Assembly: GCA_951394045.1 (NCBI GenBank)
Contig: OX595987.1
Span: 3,038,001-3,102,000 of the forward strand
Source of the DNA: Nitzschia sp. DOCU1
Lineage: Eukaryota > Bacillariophyta > Bacillariophyceae > Bacillariales > Bacillariaceae
DNA: 64,000 bases
Reading direction: 5' to 3'
Made by a program: the position numbers and the translations under genes
Shown: positions 9,992-20,732 of the stretch, piece after piece
Layout of the letters: each line of letters begins with the position of its first letter
Position numbering within the stretch: the first letter of the stretch is position 1
Notes under the pieces: model-generated
The model's database searches: none
Told to the model about the DNA's origin: nothing
Seen by the model: the letters and a program-made list of their open reading frames with translations, nothing else

Positions 9992-11942
9992 ATGAAGTGT
10001 CTCGTCCCAGCGGCCCTTCTTGCGCTCGTCGCTTCGTTTATTCCCGTTGTTCACTCTGCGGATCCTTTAGGATACTTTCCACAGGCGGTAGATAGGACTC
10101 CTTATGAGGCGTGGTTATCAGGGAAGGTGGCTGAATATGACCGGCACATATTTCTTTCCAAACCATCAAATGAAAATGAAGGCGCTGCCATCTTCTGGAA
10201 AATACACCAGGACGGAAGGGGGGTGGAAATTGGTTCGTCAGTGTCCAAAGCTTCTGATGGCAGCATGCCATGGATTCAGTTTGCCATCGTAGTGCAGGCA
10301 TCCGAGTGGGTTGGGTTTGGGCTTTCGGAGGCAGGTGGAATGTTAGGCGCTGACATGGCCATTTTTCAAGCCTCAGACCCAACTTACATACTGGATGCAT
10401 ACGTCGTGGAAGAGCGTTTACCTCAGACGGATGATTGCCAGCACTGGGAGCTACTGAACGCTACAGTTGACGAGGAGTGGATCATCTTGGAAATCGCAAG
10501 AGATCTGGAAACGGGTGATCTTCAGGATCATCCTATTCGTGATGACTCGAGTTCGTACTCTGCGGGGGCACGGTTGATCACGGCTTGGGGCTCGGATTCT
10601 TTCGGGTACCACGGTCAAAACGTTGTCCGAAGCACGGTTAAGCTATTCGCTGAACAAGAACTTGTAGGCGCAGACATTAAGAGTACATTGGCGCAGTTGG
10701 ATTCAATTGCTGATGGGTCGTTCGAGGTTCGCGAAGCCAACTTCTCCATTCCAGCAAAAGAGACTACCTATCACACGGTGTGTGTTAACTACGAGGAGCT
10801 TCTAGCTGCAGCAGGCTTGGAAGACGGGCAGTCAGTGACCTTGATTGGAGCAAGCCCAATCATCACACCGGAGACGGCACAATTTGTGCACCACTTTGTT
10901 GTCTACTATGCAATGGGGGCAACTAGTTGTGATTATGATGGAATTTTGACCGCGTGGGCCCCCGGAGAAAGTGGAATGCATCTACCAGAGAACGTTGGTA
11001 TTCCAATTTTTGGGGAAGGCGAGACTAAGTCCATCATGATTGAGATCCATTACAATAATCCCGAAGCCATTGTGGATCAGCTTGACTCAAGCGGCATGCG
11101 ATTCTTCTTTTCATTCGATTCCAGAGAGCACGAGGCAGCTTATTTTGAACTTGGTGATCCCTTGGTTCAGCTGAAAGGAGAAAGTATTGGCGAAGGACTT
11201 ACCGAATGGTCATTTGAATGCGATTCCTCTTGCTCCGCCTTTGCGTTGGGCGCGTCAGGAGAGCCGGCAACAGTGTTCGCTAAATCATTGCACATGCACA
11301 AATCAGGGACCCGCATGGTGAATGAGGTGATACGCGATGAAAAGGTTGTTCACACCGGAAGCGTTGATGTTTTCGAGTTCCACCAACAAGGTGCATTCAG
11401 AGTTCCGACAGAACCCTTCCAGATAATGCCAGGCGACAAATTCCGAACAACTTGCTACTACAGAGATGGAACAAAGTTTGGATCCTCCAGCCAGGAAGAA
11501 ATGTGCAGTGAGTATTTTCCTGTTGACCTATTTGCTTTTGTGTCTTTGTACATTGTCACTCTCACTCTATTCGTCCAATCCAGTTGCCTTTTTGCTGTAC
11601 TATCCAGCAAAACGATTCGATGTTGGGGAGTACCAAGTTCCGTGGATGTGCGCGTATACAACAAGTGCTTTTCCAATTTGTACCCAGAAACTGTCTAGCA
11701 GGACACTTTCAGGCGAAGAAGAGCTCCAGCGTGGGTTTGGATCCTCATTGGGTTCGTGTGAAAGCACGGGATCTGCTACTACTATCCCAGTGGGATCTCC
11801 CGTCGAAGTTGATGGGGACGAGAGCATCAACAATGGGGTACAAGGGGACGAGTCTGGCGCGACTTCACGTGATAGCATGGTGCTTTTCTTCAGTCTTTCA
11901 TCATATGTCTTTCTCATGAGCATCGTCCTTGGTCACTTTTGA
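9992..11942 (+). CDS. secreted DOMON + copper type II monooxygenase (DBH/MOXD-like)
   Basis: The family hydroxylates small molecules or peptides with ascorbate and two coppers. Exons are 9992-11507 and 11584-11942; the 76-bp GT-AG intron splits an Ile codon (EEMC|IAF) and gives 624 residues. ATG 9992 opens a signal peptide (MKCLVPAALLALVASFIPVV). A DOMON domain (about residues 85-200, with WIQFAIVVQ and WVGFGLSEAGGMLGADM) precedes the two catalytic copper domains. Visible ligands are the HH pair in QFVHHFVVYY (about 298), the HxH in SLHMHKSGTRM (about 433) and the Met of SSQEEMC (about 504), the CuB methionine position. IEIHYNNP also fits. The last 21 residues are hydrophobic, suggesting a membrane or GPI anchor. 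Domain order equals dopamine beta-hydroxylase; the substrate cannot be inferred. Confidence 0.9.
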
Positions 11943-12577
11943 TCTCGCGCATCTGAAATCCTGAATGGAACGAATTTAATAGTAGTAGGAATACTATCAG
12001 TAGTTTGGATTTCCGAGACTCGATACGTCATAGCTAGCAAGCGATTCAGTCTGCCGTCAAATATGGCGCCACCAAACAAAAAGGTTCCACCACAGCTTCG
12101 ACGACATTCTCTTGCCAAGTGTACTGTATGTATGCACTTTTGACATTCGATGAAAACAATACGAACAATCTGTCATCTCTTCCGCTTGATCCTGCACTGA
12201 TTATTTGCCTCTCGGCGAATATGCGATGGTGTCCATGACATCGTCGATCGAGATCTAAGGTGGATACCACCACTTCGTCTATTTGTCACCTTGACCATCG
12301 ACTGAACAGATCTCCTCGCCTGCAAGAAGGCAGTCTGGTGCGGTAATCCAGAAATGAAGAATAGTCTTTGTCTTTAAAAGATTAGTGAACTATATCTTCT
12401 ATACCCGAGCTTCCGAGTGGTGGGATTCAGAAATGAAGCATAGCCTTTGTTTTCTAAAAGATTAGTATTGTGTGTCCTTTGGTGTAGCCAAGCCAAAAGA
12501 TGACCATACTTGCAGCCTATTAGTTCTAGCAGACTCAAACTCCCGGTGAGCACTCAGAATCTTGACCCGGCTCCACT
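11943..12577. other. intergenic with a short direct repeat
   Basis: Convergent 3' flanks of the monooxygenase and the RING protein. A 37-bp segment at about 12350 (AGAAATGAAGAATAGTCTTT and following) recurs in slightly changed form at about 12430. No gene seen. Confidence 0.5.
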
Positions 12578-13357
12578 CTACTTGGCACTGTTGTCTTCTT
12601 CGATGATGGGTGTTCGGCAATAACAGCAGAAATCCTTTGATTGGAGCCATTGATCGATACAGTCCCGGTGGAAACAGTGTCCACATCGTAGTCGACGCAG
12701 GGACCCATCCTTCTCGTAAGCGAATTGGCATACGAGGCATTTGACCTCGCTGTCGTTTTCGTCCTTGTCTTTGACTGCATCAGGCTCGAATTGAAAAGTA
12801 GGCAATTCACTAATCTTCTCCTGTGCGATTCTAGACCAGCGCTCCGACTTGACATCCCCCAACTGTTCCCCTAGCCGAAGCATAAGCTCATAGGACATTC
12901 CACCATCATCCTCTTCGGCTTCCTCTTCGACGTCCTCCTCCTCCATTGCAGCTTGCAATGCGGCCAGATCTTCTTCCGAAAACTGGTCACGGTTGTGCCG
13001 CAGATAGTCTACGGACATATGATAGGAAACAGCCATGGCTTCTTCTGCCATCAGAGCTCGGGCAAGAGCAAGCGACTCTTCTTCTTCCCGACGACGTCTT
13101 TCTTCGTCTTCTTCAGCATCACCTGATTCGGCCTCTTCGTCTGCGGCATTTTCTCGCAGGACGTCCGACGATTCGGTATGGCCTCTCGGTGGGGTCTTTG
13201 GATCACCAGCCTCTCGAGACTCATCCAACAGCCTCATTGTTGCAGGTGAAAGTGCAAACGAATCGTCTGCTGTTGCAGGTTCAAACCTCTCAGCTTTCGT
13301 CGGAGAACTTGGCTGAATCTCAACATTGTCGTCTTGGGGTGGCGGGGTGAAGTTCAT
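12578..13357 (-). CDS. RING-H2 zinc finger protein, probable E3 ubiquitin ligase
   Basis: A 259-residue protein from the ATG at 13357 (MNFTPPPQDDN). The frame extends upstream only through a TTG, and a TTTTCCCTGCAG just before the ATG could be a splice acceptor. Near the C-terminus is a complete C3H2C3 finger: CLVC, then CGHCFHRDC, then WLQSKDFCCYC. The spacing and the Trp before the last pair are those of RING-H2 E3 ligases. The N-terminal part is disordered. The middle has two very acidic helical runs (EEAESGDAEEDEERRRREEE and EEEDVEEEAEEDDGG). There is no membrane segment, so it is presumably cytosolic or nuclear. The substrate is unknown. Confidence 0.85.
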   Translation of the reverse strand: MNFTPPPQDDNVEIQPSSPTKAERFEPATADDSFALSPATMRLLDESREAGDPKTPPRGHTESSDVLRENAADEEAESGDAEEDEERRRREEEESLALARALMAEEAMAVSYHMSVDYLRHNRDQFSEEDLAALQAAMEEEDVEEEAEEDDGGMSYELMLRLGEQLGDVKSERWSRIAQEKISELPTFQFEPDAVKDKDENDSEVKCLVCQFAYEKDGSLRRLRCGHCFHRDCIDQWLQSKDFCCYCRTPIIEEDNSAK

Positions 13358-13938
13358 GATGCTTTTCGTCGCCTGCAGGGAAAATCGATCAGACAAGCAA
13401 CTTTTGATATGAACAATGAATTGCGTCGCAGTTCCAGTTCTTGAGGTAAAAGTCTCTTACAATCACTCCGATCTTTGTCGCTTTAGGTTGGAGAGTTTCC
13501 TTTAGAGTCATTCTTCTCCACCTACAGAAGATATTTCTTGGTTGAGAGAAACCCGAATAAAGAATGTGATCGCCCAAAGCTATTGCTGCTTTCGAATGCG
13601 AACATCGTCGCCCACACAATCGGCGTCTTGTTTCGTGAGCGCCGCACCGCTCGGCCGGCGCGGATTTCGGTTCGGGCATGTGCAAACATGAAGCGCGCGA
13701 TAATTTTTTTGGCGATGAAGCTGCCCATGATTCAAAATCGGCCTTTTTTTGCTTTGCATCCTCGCGCCATTGGCGGGCCCCACCGGAGTTTCCGAAGTGA
13801 CAATGATGAATGAATAAGCACAAGCCGCAAAAGGCTCCAACAACATAATTAGCAAGGAGAGGGAGACGGGAAACGTTGGAGTGGCAAAGACCCGAAACGC
13901 ATTATCCCTTTATTGCATTTTTCAATTTCGGCTAAACA
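13358..13938. other. divergent intergenic region of RING gene and SLC10 gene
   Basis: About 580 bp between two genes that start in opposite directions, so it should hold both promoters. Only shadow reading frames are present. The GC-rich core is around 13640-13690. Confidence 0.5.
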
Positions 13939-15291
13939 ATGACGATACTGCTCGAAGTAACGGGCAGTGTGCTTCTGTTCGCGTTAGTCTTTGGCATGTC
14001 TGCAACAGTGGACACGTCTGCAATGCAACACCAAGTGCGCAACAGGAATGCTATTGGTCTGGGTTTGTTCTGCCAGTTTCTACTGCTACCATGGCTGGGG
14101 TACGTTATGGTGGATATGTTTAATCTTGATTATCCAATGGGGATAACGCTCTTGGTGGTAATGAGCAGTCCTGGTGGATCCTACTCCAACTGGTAAGATA
14201 ATCTGCAAGTGCAATCTGTACGGCAGCGTTTTGGCACGGGAAACTGACCCAATGTGGATGCGGCTACGCTATACTATAGGTGGTGTTCCCTGTTCAATGC
14301 CGATCTGGCTCTCAGCGTGACCATGACGGCAATTTCAACAATACTTTCGGTATTTGCACTTCCGGCAAATCTGATTCTCTATTCACACATTGCCTATGAT
14401 GCCAATGTCACAGAACAGTTGGACTGGCAATCGGTATTCATTGCTCTTACAATTGTGATAGCAGCAATCGGGATGGGTCTGTTTTGTTCGAATAGATCGC
14501 ACTCGCTTAGATTCAATATCCTGGCCAACAAAGTACGTACGCTGAGTGAATGAAAAAGTACGTTCCTAATAGGAATTCCTAACCAGATTTCTCCAGATTG
14601 GAAACGTTGCAGGATTTTTCTTGATTATTTTTTCTGCCACTGTCACAAATACGGGAGACGCAGATTCCAAAATCTGGGCGCGTCATTGGACATTCTACGC
14701 CTCTTGTGCTCTACCCTGCTTTCTTGGTTTGTTTCTGGCGTCACTTTTGGCGACCTTTCTCAATCTGGAACGGCCGGAACGAATGTAAGTGCAATGGCGA
14801 CGACAATCGGCTGGATATGTGTGCAAAAGTACAGGCTCACTTGATTCGTTCATTCATTTGTAAATAGGGCCGTGTCCATTGAGTGCTGCTATCAAAATGT
14901 AGGAATTGCGACGACCATGGCACTGGCCATGTTCAAGGGGAACGACCTCAACGACGCTATGGGTATCCCCTTCTTTTACGGAGTATGTGAAGCTGTTATG
15001 GTTGGCATTTATTGCGTAGGATGCTGGAAAGCAGGCTGGAGTAAAGCACCCGCGGACGCATCGTTTTGGATGGCCTTGACAACAACCTACGAGGTGGTAG
15101 CGGCACACCCTGGCGAAATGGGTATTGCTACTACAAATGATGATCCAAAGATGAAGCAAGAAGGGGAAGAAGGGAACTACGTACAATTGACTGATGTCTC
15201 CAGCGCAGAAAAATCATCAAGCCCAGAGAATACACCGGCGTGGTCGTCCGTGCAAGGGGAAGGTTCCAGCAACCCAGAAAATACTGTATAA
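13939..15291 (+). CDS. SLC10/BASS-family sodium-coupled transporter, copy A
   Basis: Members are bile-acid:sodium symporter-type carriers of organic anions. Four exons are 13939-14192, 14280-14532, 14597-14784 and 14868-15291, all GT-AG, giving 372 residues with an intact frame. Around eight hydrophobic segments are visible. Family signs are SSPGGSYSNWWCSLFNADLALS (first half), DLALSVTMTAIST, and the late core helix ECCYQNVGIATTMALAMF with its E..QN motif. There is no cleavable leader beyond a short hydrophobic start, and the C-terminal 60 residues are hydrophilic and Ser/Pro-rich. It faces copy B, 92 bp away. Confidence 0.88.
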
Positions 15292-15383
15292 TCATCCTCA
15301 GAGTTGTGGGCACGCTAACCAATGGAATGGCATGTCCCTGTACAGTAACATAATTGTGGTGCATCTATATTACGCTGAACAGC

Positions 15384-16571
15384 TTATATGATTTCCTTTC
15401 CGTCTCCTGGCAGGGTATCCTCCACTATTCGCTTTGCATTGGAACTCTCCGTCAACGCTACTTCGTCTACCTTGTATCCTTCATTCGTTTGAGTAAAGAC
15501 AAGATCTTCGATATCTTGCTCATCCTTGGAATTAGCGTTGTGGACCACTTCAATTGCATTTGGGGATTCCAACCGAGCCTTTTCGACCTCATAGGATGTG
15601 GCAATAACGACGCAAATGTTCTCCCCGGCGGGTGCTTTCGTCCAGCCAATTTTCCAGCAAATCAAACAATAGATTGCCAACAACGTAGCCTCAACAATTC
15701 CATAATAGAGTGGAACTCCAATGGCGGTCGCCAGGTCATCCCCTGAAAACATGGTGATCGCCACCGATGTTGCGATTCCGGTATTTTGATAGCACCCTTC
15801 AACAGCGACAGAAACCCGCTCGGGTTTCTCCAGCTGCGCTTTGGTGGCCAAGTATGTCGCCAGACAGACACCAACGACGGCTGGCAGTGCAACGCCAATG
15901 TAGAATGCAGCATTCTGATTCAACAAACTCGCATCTTCAGATGTCGATGACACCAAAGCGGAATACAGCACTAATGCAATTCCAGCTAGATTTCCGGCCT
16001 TGTTGGCCAGTAAATTGAACCGAGTCGAGTTTTGCCAGGCGGAACATCCAATGCCCGCAGCAATTCCTCCAATCACCACAACAAGAGACAAAATAAGAGC
16101 AAACCAGTCAAGCGATTGCACGACATCACTCGAGTAACTCCCGGAAGTGTAAATGACCAGGTTCAACGGAAGCATAAAGATCGAAAGAAATGTCGAGAGC
16201 CCCGTCATTGTCACACTGAGAGCCAGGTCGGCATTGAACATGGAACACCACCCTGTTACGCGCATAAATTAGCAGCGGTTTCGAACGTCCACCACACGAA
16301 AGGCTCCTTATGACTTACAATTAGAATACGAACCACCAGGACTACTTGTGATGACCAGCAAGGTGATCCCGAGAGGTGCAGACAATTTCAATATTTTGAC
16401 AACGAGAAAACCCACGAACGGCAATATGATAAATTGTAGCAGCAGGCCGATTCCTAAAGCCTTGCGGTTTCTCATTTGTCTCTTCATGTTTCCAATGTCC
16501 ACCGTAGCCGACATTCCGAACACCAGGAAAAACAGGAGGATGTGAGCCCCGAGTTCTTGGGCGACTGGCAT
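15384..16571 (-). CDS. SLC10/BASS-family sodium-coupled transporter, copy B
   Basis: Exons are 16571-16319 and 16252-15384 (67-bp intron), 373 residues. It aligns with copy A throughout: VFGMSATVD, ITLLVITSSPGGSYSN, WWCSMFNADLALSVTMTGLS and EGCYQNTGIATSVAITMF. It lacks introns 2 and 3 of copy A. Intron 1 falls in the same Trp codon but after base 1 instead of base 2. The tail is again hydrophilic and diverges from copy A. An inverted tandem duplication followed by intron loss or gain explains the arrangement. Substrate unknown. Confidence 0.88.
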
Positions 16572-17052
16572 GGTTGCGTTTCTTTGTTCGATGAATAGTA
16601 GGTTCTTTCAGGCACTCGCTCGGGGGCGAGTTTGTTGTTGAGATAGAGTATTATCGGATGAGTGAATGATGAGCTTCGATGAATGAAGGCACCATCCACC
16701 AGTCTTGATTTGATTCATTCGGTCATATCCATCGACCACATGGCATTCGTGCTTCTTTGGGAGCCCGCGAGCGCAACGGTTGCCATCCATCATTTTTCAA
16801 AAAGGGGGACACGACTTGCTCGCCGAAAACGTTTCCTCCATTGTATCGAAATGGGGTCTCCCCCGAAAATGAAGTCAAATGAGTCAATTCTACAGTCCAG
16901 GTGTACTACTAGCGACGCATCTCACTAGAAAAAATCTATCTGCAATCCAGACATTGACCAGTTGAAATATATAATAGTACTTGCAAATTCTCTGTGAACT
17001 ACATTCAACTTGACCAATGGGGAGTACTGCCGAAGTGTAGTACATCAATTGC
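16572..17052. other. intergenic, no gene seen
   Basis: 5' flank of SLC10 copy B and 3' flank of the 859-residue protein gene. No repeats or conserved frames seen. Confidence 0.45.
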
Positions 17053-19632
17053 TTACGGCTTCTTCGCCGGGCCGTCCCTTCCTTCGATTCGTTGCTGTAT
17101 ATGGGCCTTTGTTGCCGTGGTGAAATCGGAATCTTCGATTGTACGGACATGTTCCAGTAAATACTTGATAATGTCGCAGTCCTTCACAACCGATTTGGTA
17201 AGTTCATAGGGAGTGGGCATTCCATCAATGATGAGACTTCTGCGACTGCTACCGACAACCTTCTTCGTCGGCGACATTGGAGTGTCACCAGAGTAGAAAT
17301 CGACCTCGGAGATCCATTCAATGTATACGTTCATTCCCGTATAGTCTTGGTGTCCTACATATTTCTTGACCTCTTCTTCTCCGAAAGCTTTCACTGCGAT
17401 CCCCAGTTCTAAATTAGCGAATTTCCCCGGGTATTCATGTTTGAGCCGTTTGATAAAGTATTCACGCGTGTTGAGGCGCAGCTGCTCAATCTGAGCGTCC
17501 GTCGGGGGACCACTATACGTATCCAACTGCATCGCAACATAAACATCGGAGGACTGGACCAGTTCGGTGGGACCATCGAGTTTCTTTGGTTTTGGTGAGG
17601 CAGGAGGTACAGGAAGCTTTTCCTTCTTTTTCTTTTCCTTTTTCTTCTTGGCCTCTTCTTCCGCCTTTAACCGAGCTTCCTCCTCTGCCTTTTGGCGGGC
17701 TTCTTCCTCGGCTTTCAACCGAGCTTCTTCTTCTGCCTTTTTTCGAGCTTCTTCCTCGGCTTTCTTGCGGGCCTCTTCTTCTGCCTTCTTGCGCGCCTCC
17801 TCTTCCGCCTTCTTACGAGCATCTTCTTCCGCCTTCTTACGGGCCTCTTCCTCTGCCTTTTTGCGGGCCTTTTCTTCTGCCTTCTTGCGAGCTTCTTCCT
17901 CAGCCTTCTGGCGGGCCTCTTCCTCAGCCTTCTTGCGAGCCTCCTCCTCTGCCTTTTTCTGAGCCTTCTCCGCCTTCTTGCGGGCTTCCTCCTCTGCCTT
18001 TTTCTGAGCCTTCTCCGCTTTCTTACGGGCTTCCTCCTCTGCCTTTTTCTGAGCCTTCTCCGCCTTCTTACGGGCTTCCTCCTCTGCCTTCTTCTTGGCT
18101 GCCTCCTTTTTCTTTTGATCGTCCTTGGGTTTCTTCGGTTTTTCAGGCGGAGGCAACGCCTTCACTGGCTCAGGTGGCGGTGGCGCCATCAGCGGCAAAG
18201 GGGCATCTACAGCAGCCTCGAACGCTGAATCAGGTACAATTTCCTTTTCGTCCTTCTTACGCGCCTTTTGACGCATTGTGACCTCCGTTGCATGCTTGAA
18301 ACACAAAGGTTCGAGATTTTTTACGTGGGCAAGCACCGAACTCAAATTCACCTCCATAATCATCTTTTGAATCACTTCTTTGTCGGGGGGTTCATCATCG
18401 CTTTTAAACTTGAGCTCTGCGTTGTACTCGCAACACATATTGAATCGTTCTTCGGGAAGGCCAGCACCATATTTAACAGTCTCATTCTTGAGTTCCATGT
18501 GCTTCAAGTACGGGTATTCGTTCTTCACGTGCGTGTAAAAGTAACGAAGCATGAGATCCTTGAATTGTAATAATTCTTCTTCTTTGGGTAGTTCCGCGGG
18601 TGGCTCCACATTGATTACCAACGCAAGGAAGATGGGCACATTCATCACAATCAACTCTGGCTCCTCTTCACCGTCGCCCCCTTCCTCGGCATCGCCTTCA
18701 TCGCCGGGAGCTTGCTCCTTCTCGGGCGGCGCAAGTTCCTCAACTTTTGGCATTTCTAGACCAACAAGCTGGATCGTGACCATGGTTACACAGGACAATG
18801 GAGTACCTTCCATGTCGTGCATACTCAAAAGGTAAGTTGTAGCATCAGTACTCGCCGACTTCATGAGAATCCGAAAGACGTCCTCAGGACTCGGTGGATT
18901 GGAGGAGAACTTGGCCGTGGCCTCATTCTCAAAGTAGAGATGAAAACGGTCATCGGGTTTCATGGTACCTTTGTCGGCAATAGTCGTGTCGAGCTCAAAG
19001 CTCTCAAATGTGTCGGGCCACTCCTTTCGCAGATTATCCTCCATAGCCTTGTGCGTTTTCACCTTCCATTGCTCCACCAAATCATCCGGCAGCGCACCGT
19101 CCGGAATCTTTGCCTCCGGGTCTGCATGGTCCAGAGCAAACGCCACAAAGAACGATGGGCAAACCACCGTTCCACCAGGCACGCTAGATTCAGATTTTAG
19201 ACGGCGTGCCACAACTTCCAGCGCTGTGCCAAACAGGTTGGCAGTCTTGATACCTCTCACAAAGGCCGTGAGGTAATTCATACTGTCACCGGCCACCATC
19301 TCACGAAAGACTTCGTCCCCTGAGGGAAGACCCTTAAACTTTCCATTGAAAATAGCCTGGCCGCTTAGTTCCAGATACATGTTGAATTCATCACCCAGAT
19401 TTCGTTTTTCTTCCCCTTGACGTTCCCCGAAAATCTTCTTTTCTACATTCAGTTCAAGTCTCATGAACGGTTTTGAGAACTCATGCTCCAGCGTCTTCGT
19501 CCAAAACTCGACCGTCTGAACTCGGACTTCTTCGATCTCTGCGTCCGTTGGGGGGCGAGCGGCATTTGGCAGGTAAAATGCAATAAAGAATTCCGGGAGG
19601 ACAGCAGGGCTTTCTTTGATAGGCTTGGACAT
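17053..19632 (-). CDS. 859-residue protein: four divergent copies of an unknown domain around a charged helix
   Basis: Single-exon gene starting at ATG 19632 (MSKPIKESPAVLPEFFIAFYL). By eye there are four related segments of about 130 residues, near 10-150, 160-300, 335-455 and 710-855. Each opens with a hydrophobic strand (FFIAFYLPN, FFVAFALD, IFLALVIN, VYVAMQLD). A proline-rich 'PPTDAEIE'-type turn and a helix ending in a Lys/His-Glu-(Phe/Tyr/Trp)-Pro-like motif follow (EHEFSKPF, RKEWPDTF, KNEYPYLK, KHEYPGKF). Each then has a strand with hydrophobic-Glu alternation and a 'PP..E.V...M'-type helix. Between copies three and four lie about 190 residues of near-periodic KKAEEEAR, a single alpha-helix or coiled coil. 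No known domain is recognised. There is no signal peptide or membrane span, so it is probably a cytoplasmic structural protein. Confidence 0.8.
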   Translation of the reverse strand: MSKPIKESPAVLPEFFIAFYLPNAARPPTDAEIEEVRVQTVEFWTKTLEHEFSKPFMRLELNVEKKIFGERQGEEKRNLGDEFNMYLELSGQAIFNGKFKGLPSGDEVFREMVAGDSMNYLTAFVRGIKTANLFGTALEVVARRLKSESSVPGGTVVCPSFFVAFALDHADPEAKIPDGALPDDLVEQWKVKTHKAMEDNLRKEWPDTFESFELDTTIADKGTMKPDDRFHLYFENEATAKFSSNPPSPEDVFRILMKSASTDATTYLLSMHDMEGTPLSCVTMVTIQLVGLEMPKVEELAPPEKEQAPGDEGDAEEGGDGEEEPELIVMNVPIFLALVINVEPPAELPKEEELLQFKDLMLRYFYTHVKNEYPYLKHMELKNETVKYGAGLPEERFNMCCEYNAELKFKSDDEPPDKEVIQKMIMEVNLSSVLAHVKNLEPLCFKHATEVTMRQKARKKDEKEIVPDSAFEAAVDAPLPLMAPPPPEPVKALPPPEKPKKPKDDQKKKEAAKKKAEEEARKKAEKAQKKAEEEARKKAEKAQKKAEEEARKKAEKAQKKAEEEARKKAEEEARQKAEEEARKKAEEKARKKAEEEARKKAEEDARKKAEEEARKKAEEEARKKAEEEARKKAEEEARLKAEEEARQKAEEEARLKAEEEAKKKKEKKKKEKLPVPPASPKPKKLDGPTELVQSSDVYVAMQLDTYSGPPTDAQIEQLRLNTREYFIKRLKHEYPGKFANLELGIAVKAFGEEEVKKYVGHQDYTGMNVYIEWISEVDFYSGDTPMSPTKKVVGSSRRSLIIDGMPTPYELTKSVVKDCDIIKYLLEHVRTIEDSDFTTATKAHIQQRIEGRDGPAKKP

Positions 19633-20053
19633 GGTCCTCGGCAGCGTTTAGTGGGCAAGTCAGAGCAGAATAATGGGAACAGAGAAAACCTTTTCGGCGT
19701 TTTCGGCCATCCTTCCTCACTTCCGACAAGGTTCTGTGGTCTTTTCTCTTGGGTCATTTGTGTGATGGCAGCTTCATCGCGCGTGTCGAATCTTGGATCT
19801 TCGACTAAAGCGATCTCAAAATTTGGTCAAAGAAGTCAACAAAGCGTCTGGCCGCCACCATGGCAGAACAGCAAGTTCTGCTGGCCAGCAGAAAAATGGC
19901 CTGGAATTCATACCACGCATTCGAGCAAAAAAGATGATGACGATGGACGGCCCATCTGATTTTTACTCGTAATACCACCATTTGAGCATAGATTTTGTCA
20001 GCACTACTTGATTGTACAAAACTTTACTACTTTCACAAGGTTATCAATCAGTC
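19633..20053. other. divergent promoter region
   Basis: 421 bp between two genes starting in opposite directions. No further feature seen. Confidence 0.4.
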
Positions 20054-20662
20054 ATGGCTCGAGGAAAGTTTAACAAACGTGGAGGAGGTCAACGCCTCGA
20101 CGCCGTGTCGGCAGAAGAGATCGAACTGCGCAATGAGCGTTTGGCGGCATTTGAAGAGGAGCGAGCTCGTCGACGGGCGGAAGAAGGCGCAGAGGAGGGT
20201 GAAGAGGGTGCCGAGGGAGGAGAGGGCGAGGATGAAACAGTAGAAGCGAGTAATTCCAAGAAAAAGGATAAGGATGCCGAAGAAGAAAAGGGCCCAGTGC
20301 GAGTAACGACAGAAGCCGAGCACAAACGAAATCTTGCCAAATTAGAAGCCGTTCGAAAGCGACGCGAGGTAGCCGAGAAGAAGCGCAAGGAGGAAGAAGA
20401 AGCCGCTGCCTTGGCAGAGGCAGATCTAAAAATGAAAGCAGCTGCTCTACAAGAGACCGTTGAAGATGACAGCGACGATGATGACAAGAAAAAGAAAAAG
20501 AAGTCAGGAGGCGCAAAGAGCCTCCCAAAGCTCTCAAAGATCGATATCAAAAAGATGAAGCCTGCTCTGCTGAAAGAAGCGTTGAAGGAACGAGGTCTGG
20601 ATATCCAAGGAAACGCTAAACAACTTACGGCCCGGCTGATTGAGTATGAGGAGGCTCGCTAG
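20054..20662 (+). CDS. PDAP1-like (28 kDa heat- and acid-stable phosphoprotein) with C-terminal SAP domain
   Basis: A 202-residue protein from ATG 20054 (MARGKFNKRGGGQRLD). The frame is open upstream, but this Met matches the conserved PDAP1 start. The N-terminal Gly/Arg/Lys block followed by SAEEIELRNERLAAFEEERA resembles PDAP1. The centre is alternating Glu- and Lys-rich helix with NLAKLEAVRKRREVAEKKR, another PDAP1 feature. The last 40 residues (LSKIDIKKMKPALLKEALKE, then RGLDIQGNAKQLTARLIEYE) form a SAP helix-extension-helix, a DNA/RNA-binding fold not present in animal PDAP1. It ends 70 bp from the convergent aminopeptidase gene. A nuclear or RNA-associated role is inferred only from SAP. 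Confidence 0.75.
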   Translation: MARGKFNKRGGGQRLDAVSAEEIELRNERLAAFEEERARRRAEEGAEEGEEGAEGGEGEDETVEASNSKKKDKDAEEEKGPVRVTTEAEHKRNLAKLEAVRKRREVAEKKRKEEEEAAALAEADLKMKAAALQETVEDDSDDDDKKKKKKSGGAKSLPKLSKIDIKKMKPALLKEALKERGLDIQGNAKQLTARLIEYEEAR

Positions 20663-20732
20663 CTAATGACTAGTAGTTGCAGCCATTGGCACAACGGAAC
20701 AATGATGTGTCGGGGGCGGATTAGTTTAGGTT

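Noticed and set aside
17567..18281. Long hydrophobic plus-strand frames (Leu/Phe/Ser-rich) resembling membrane proteins
   Set aside because: They are antisense shadows of the KKAEEEAR repeat in the 859-residue protein.
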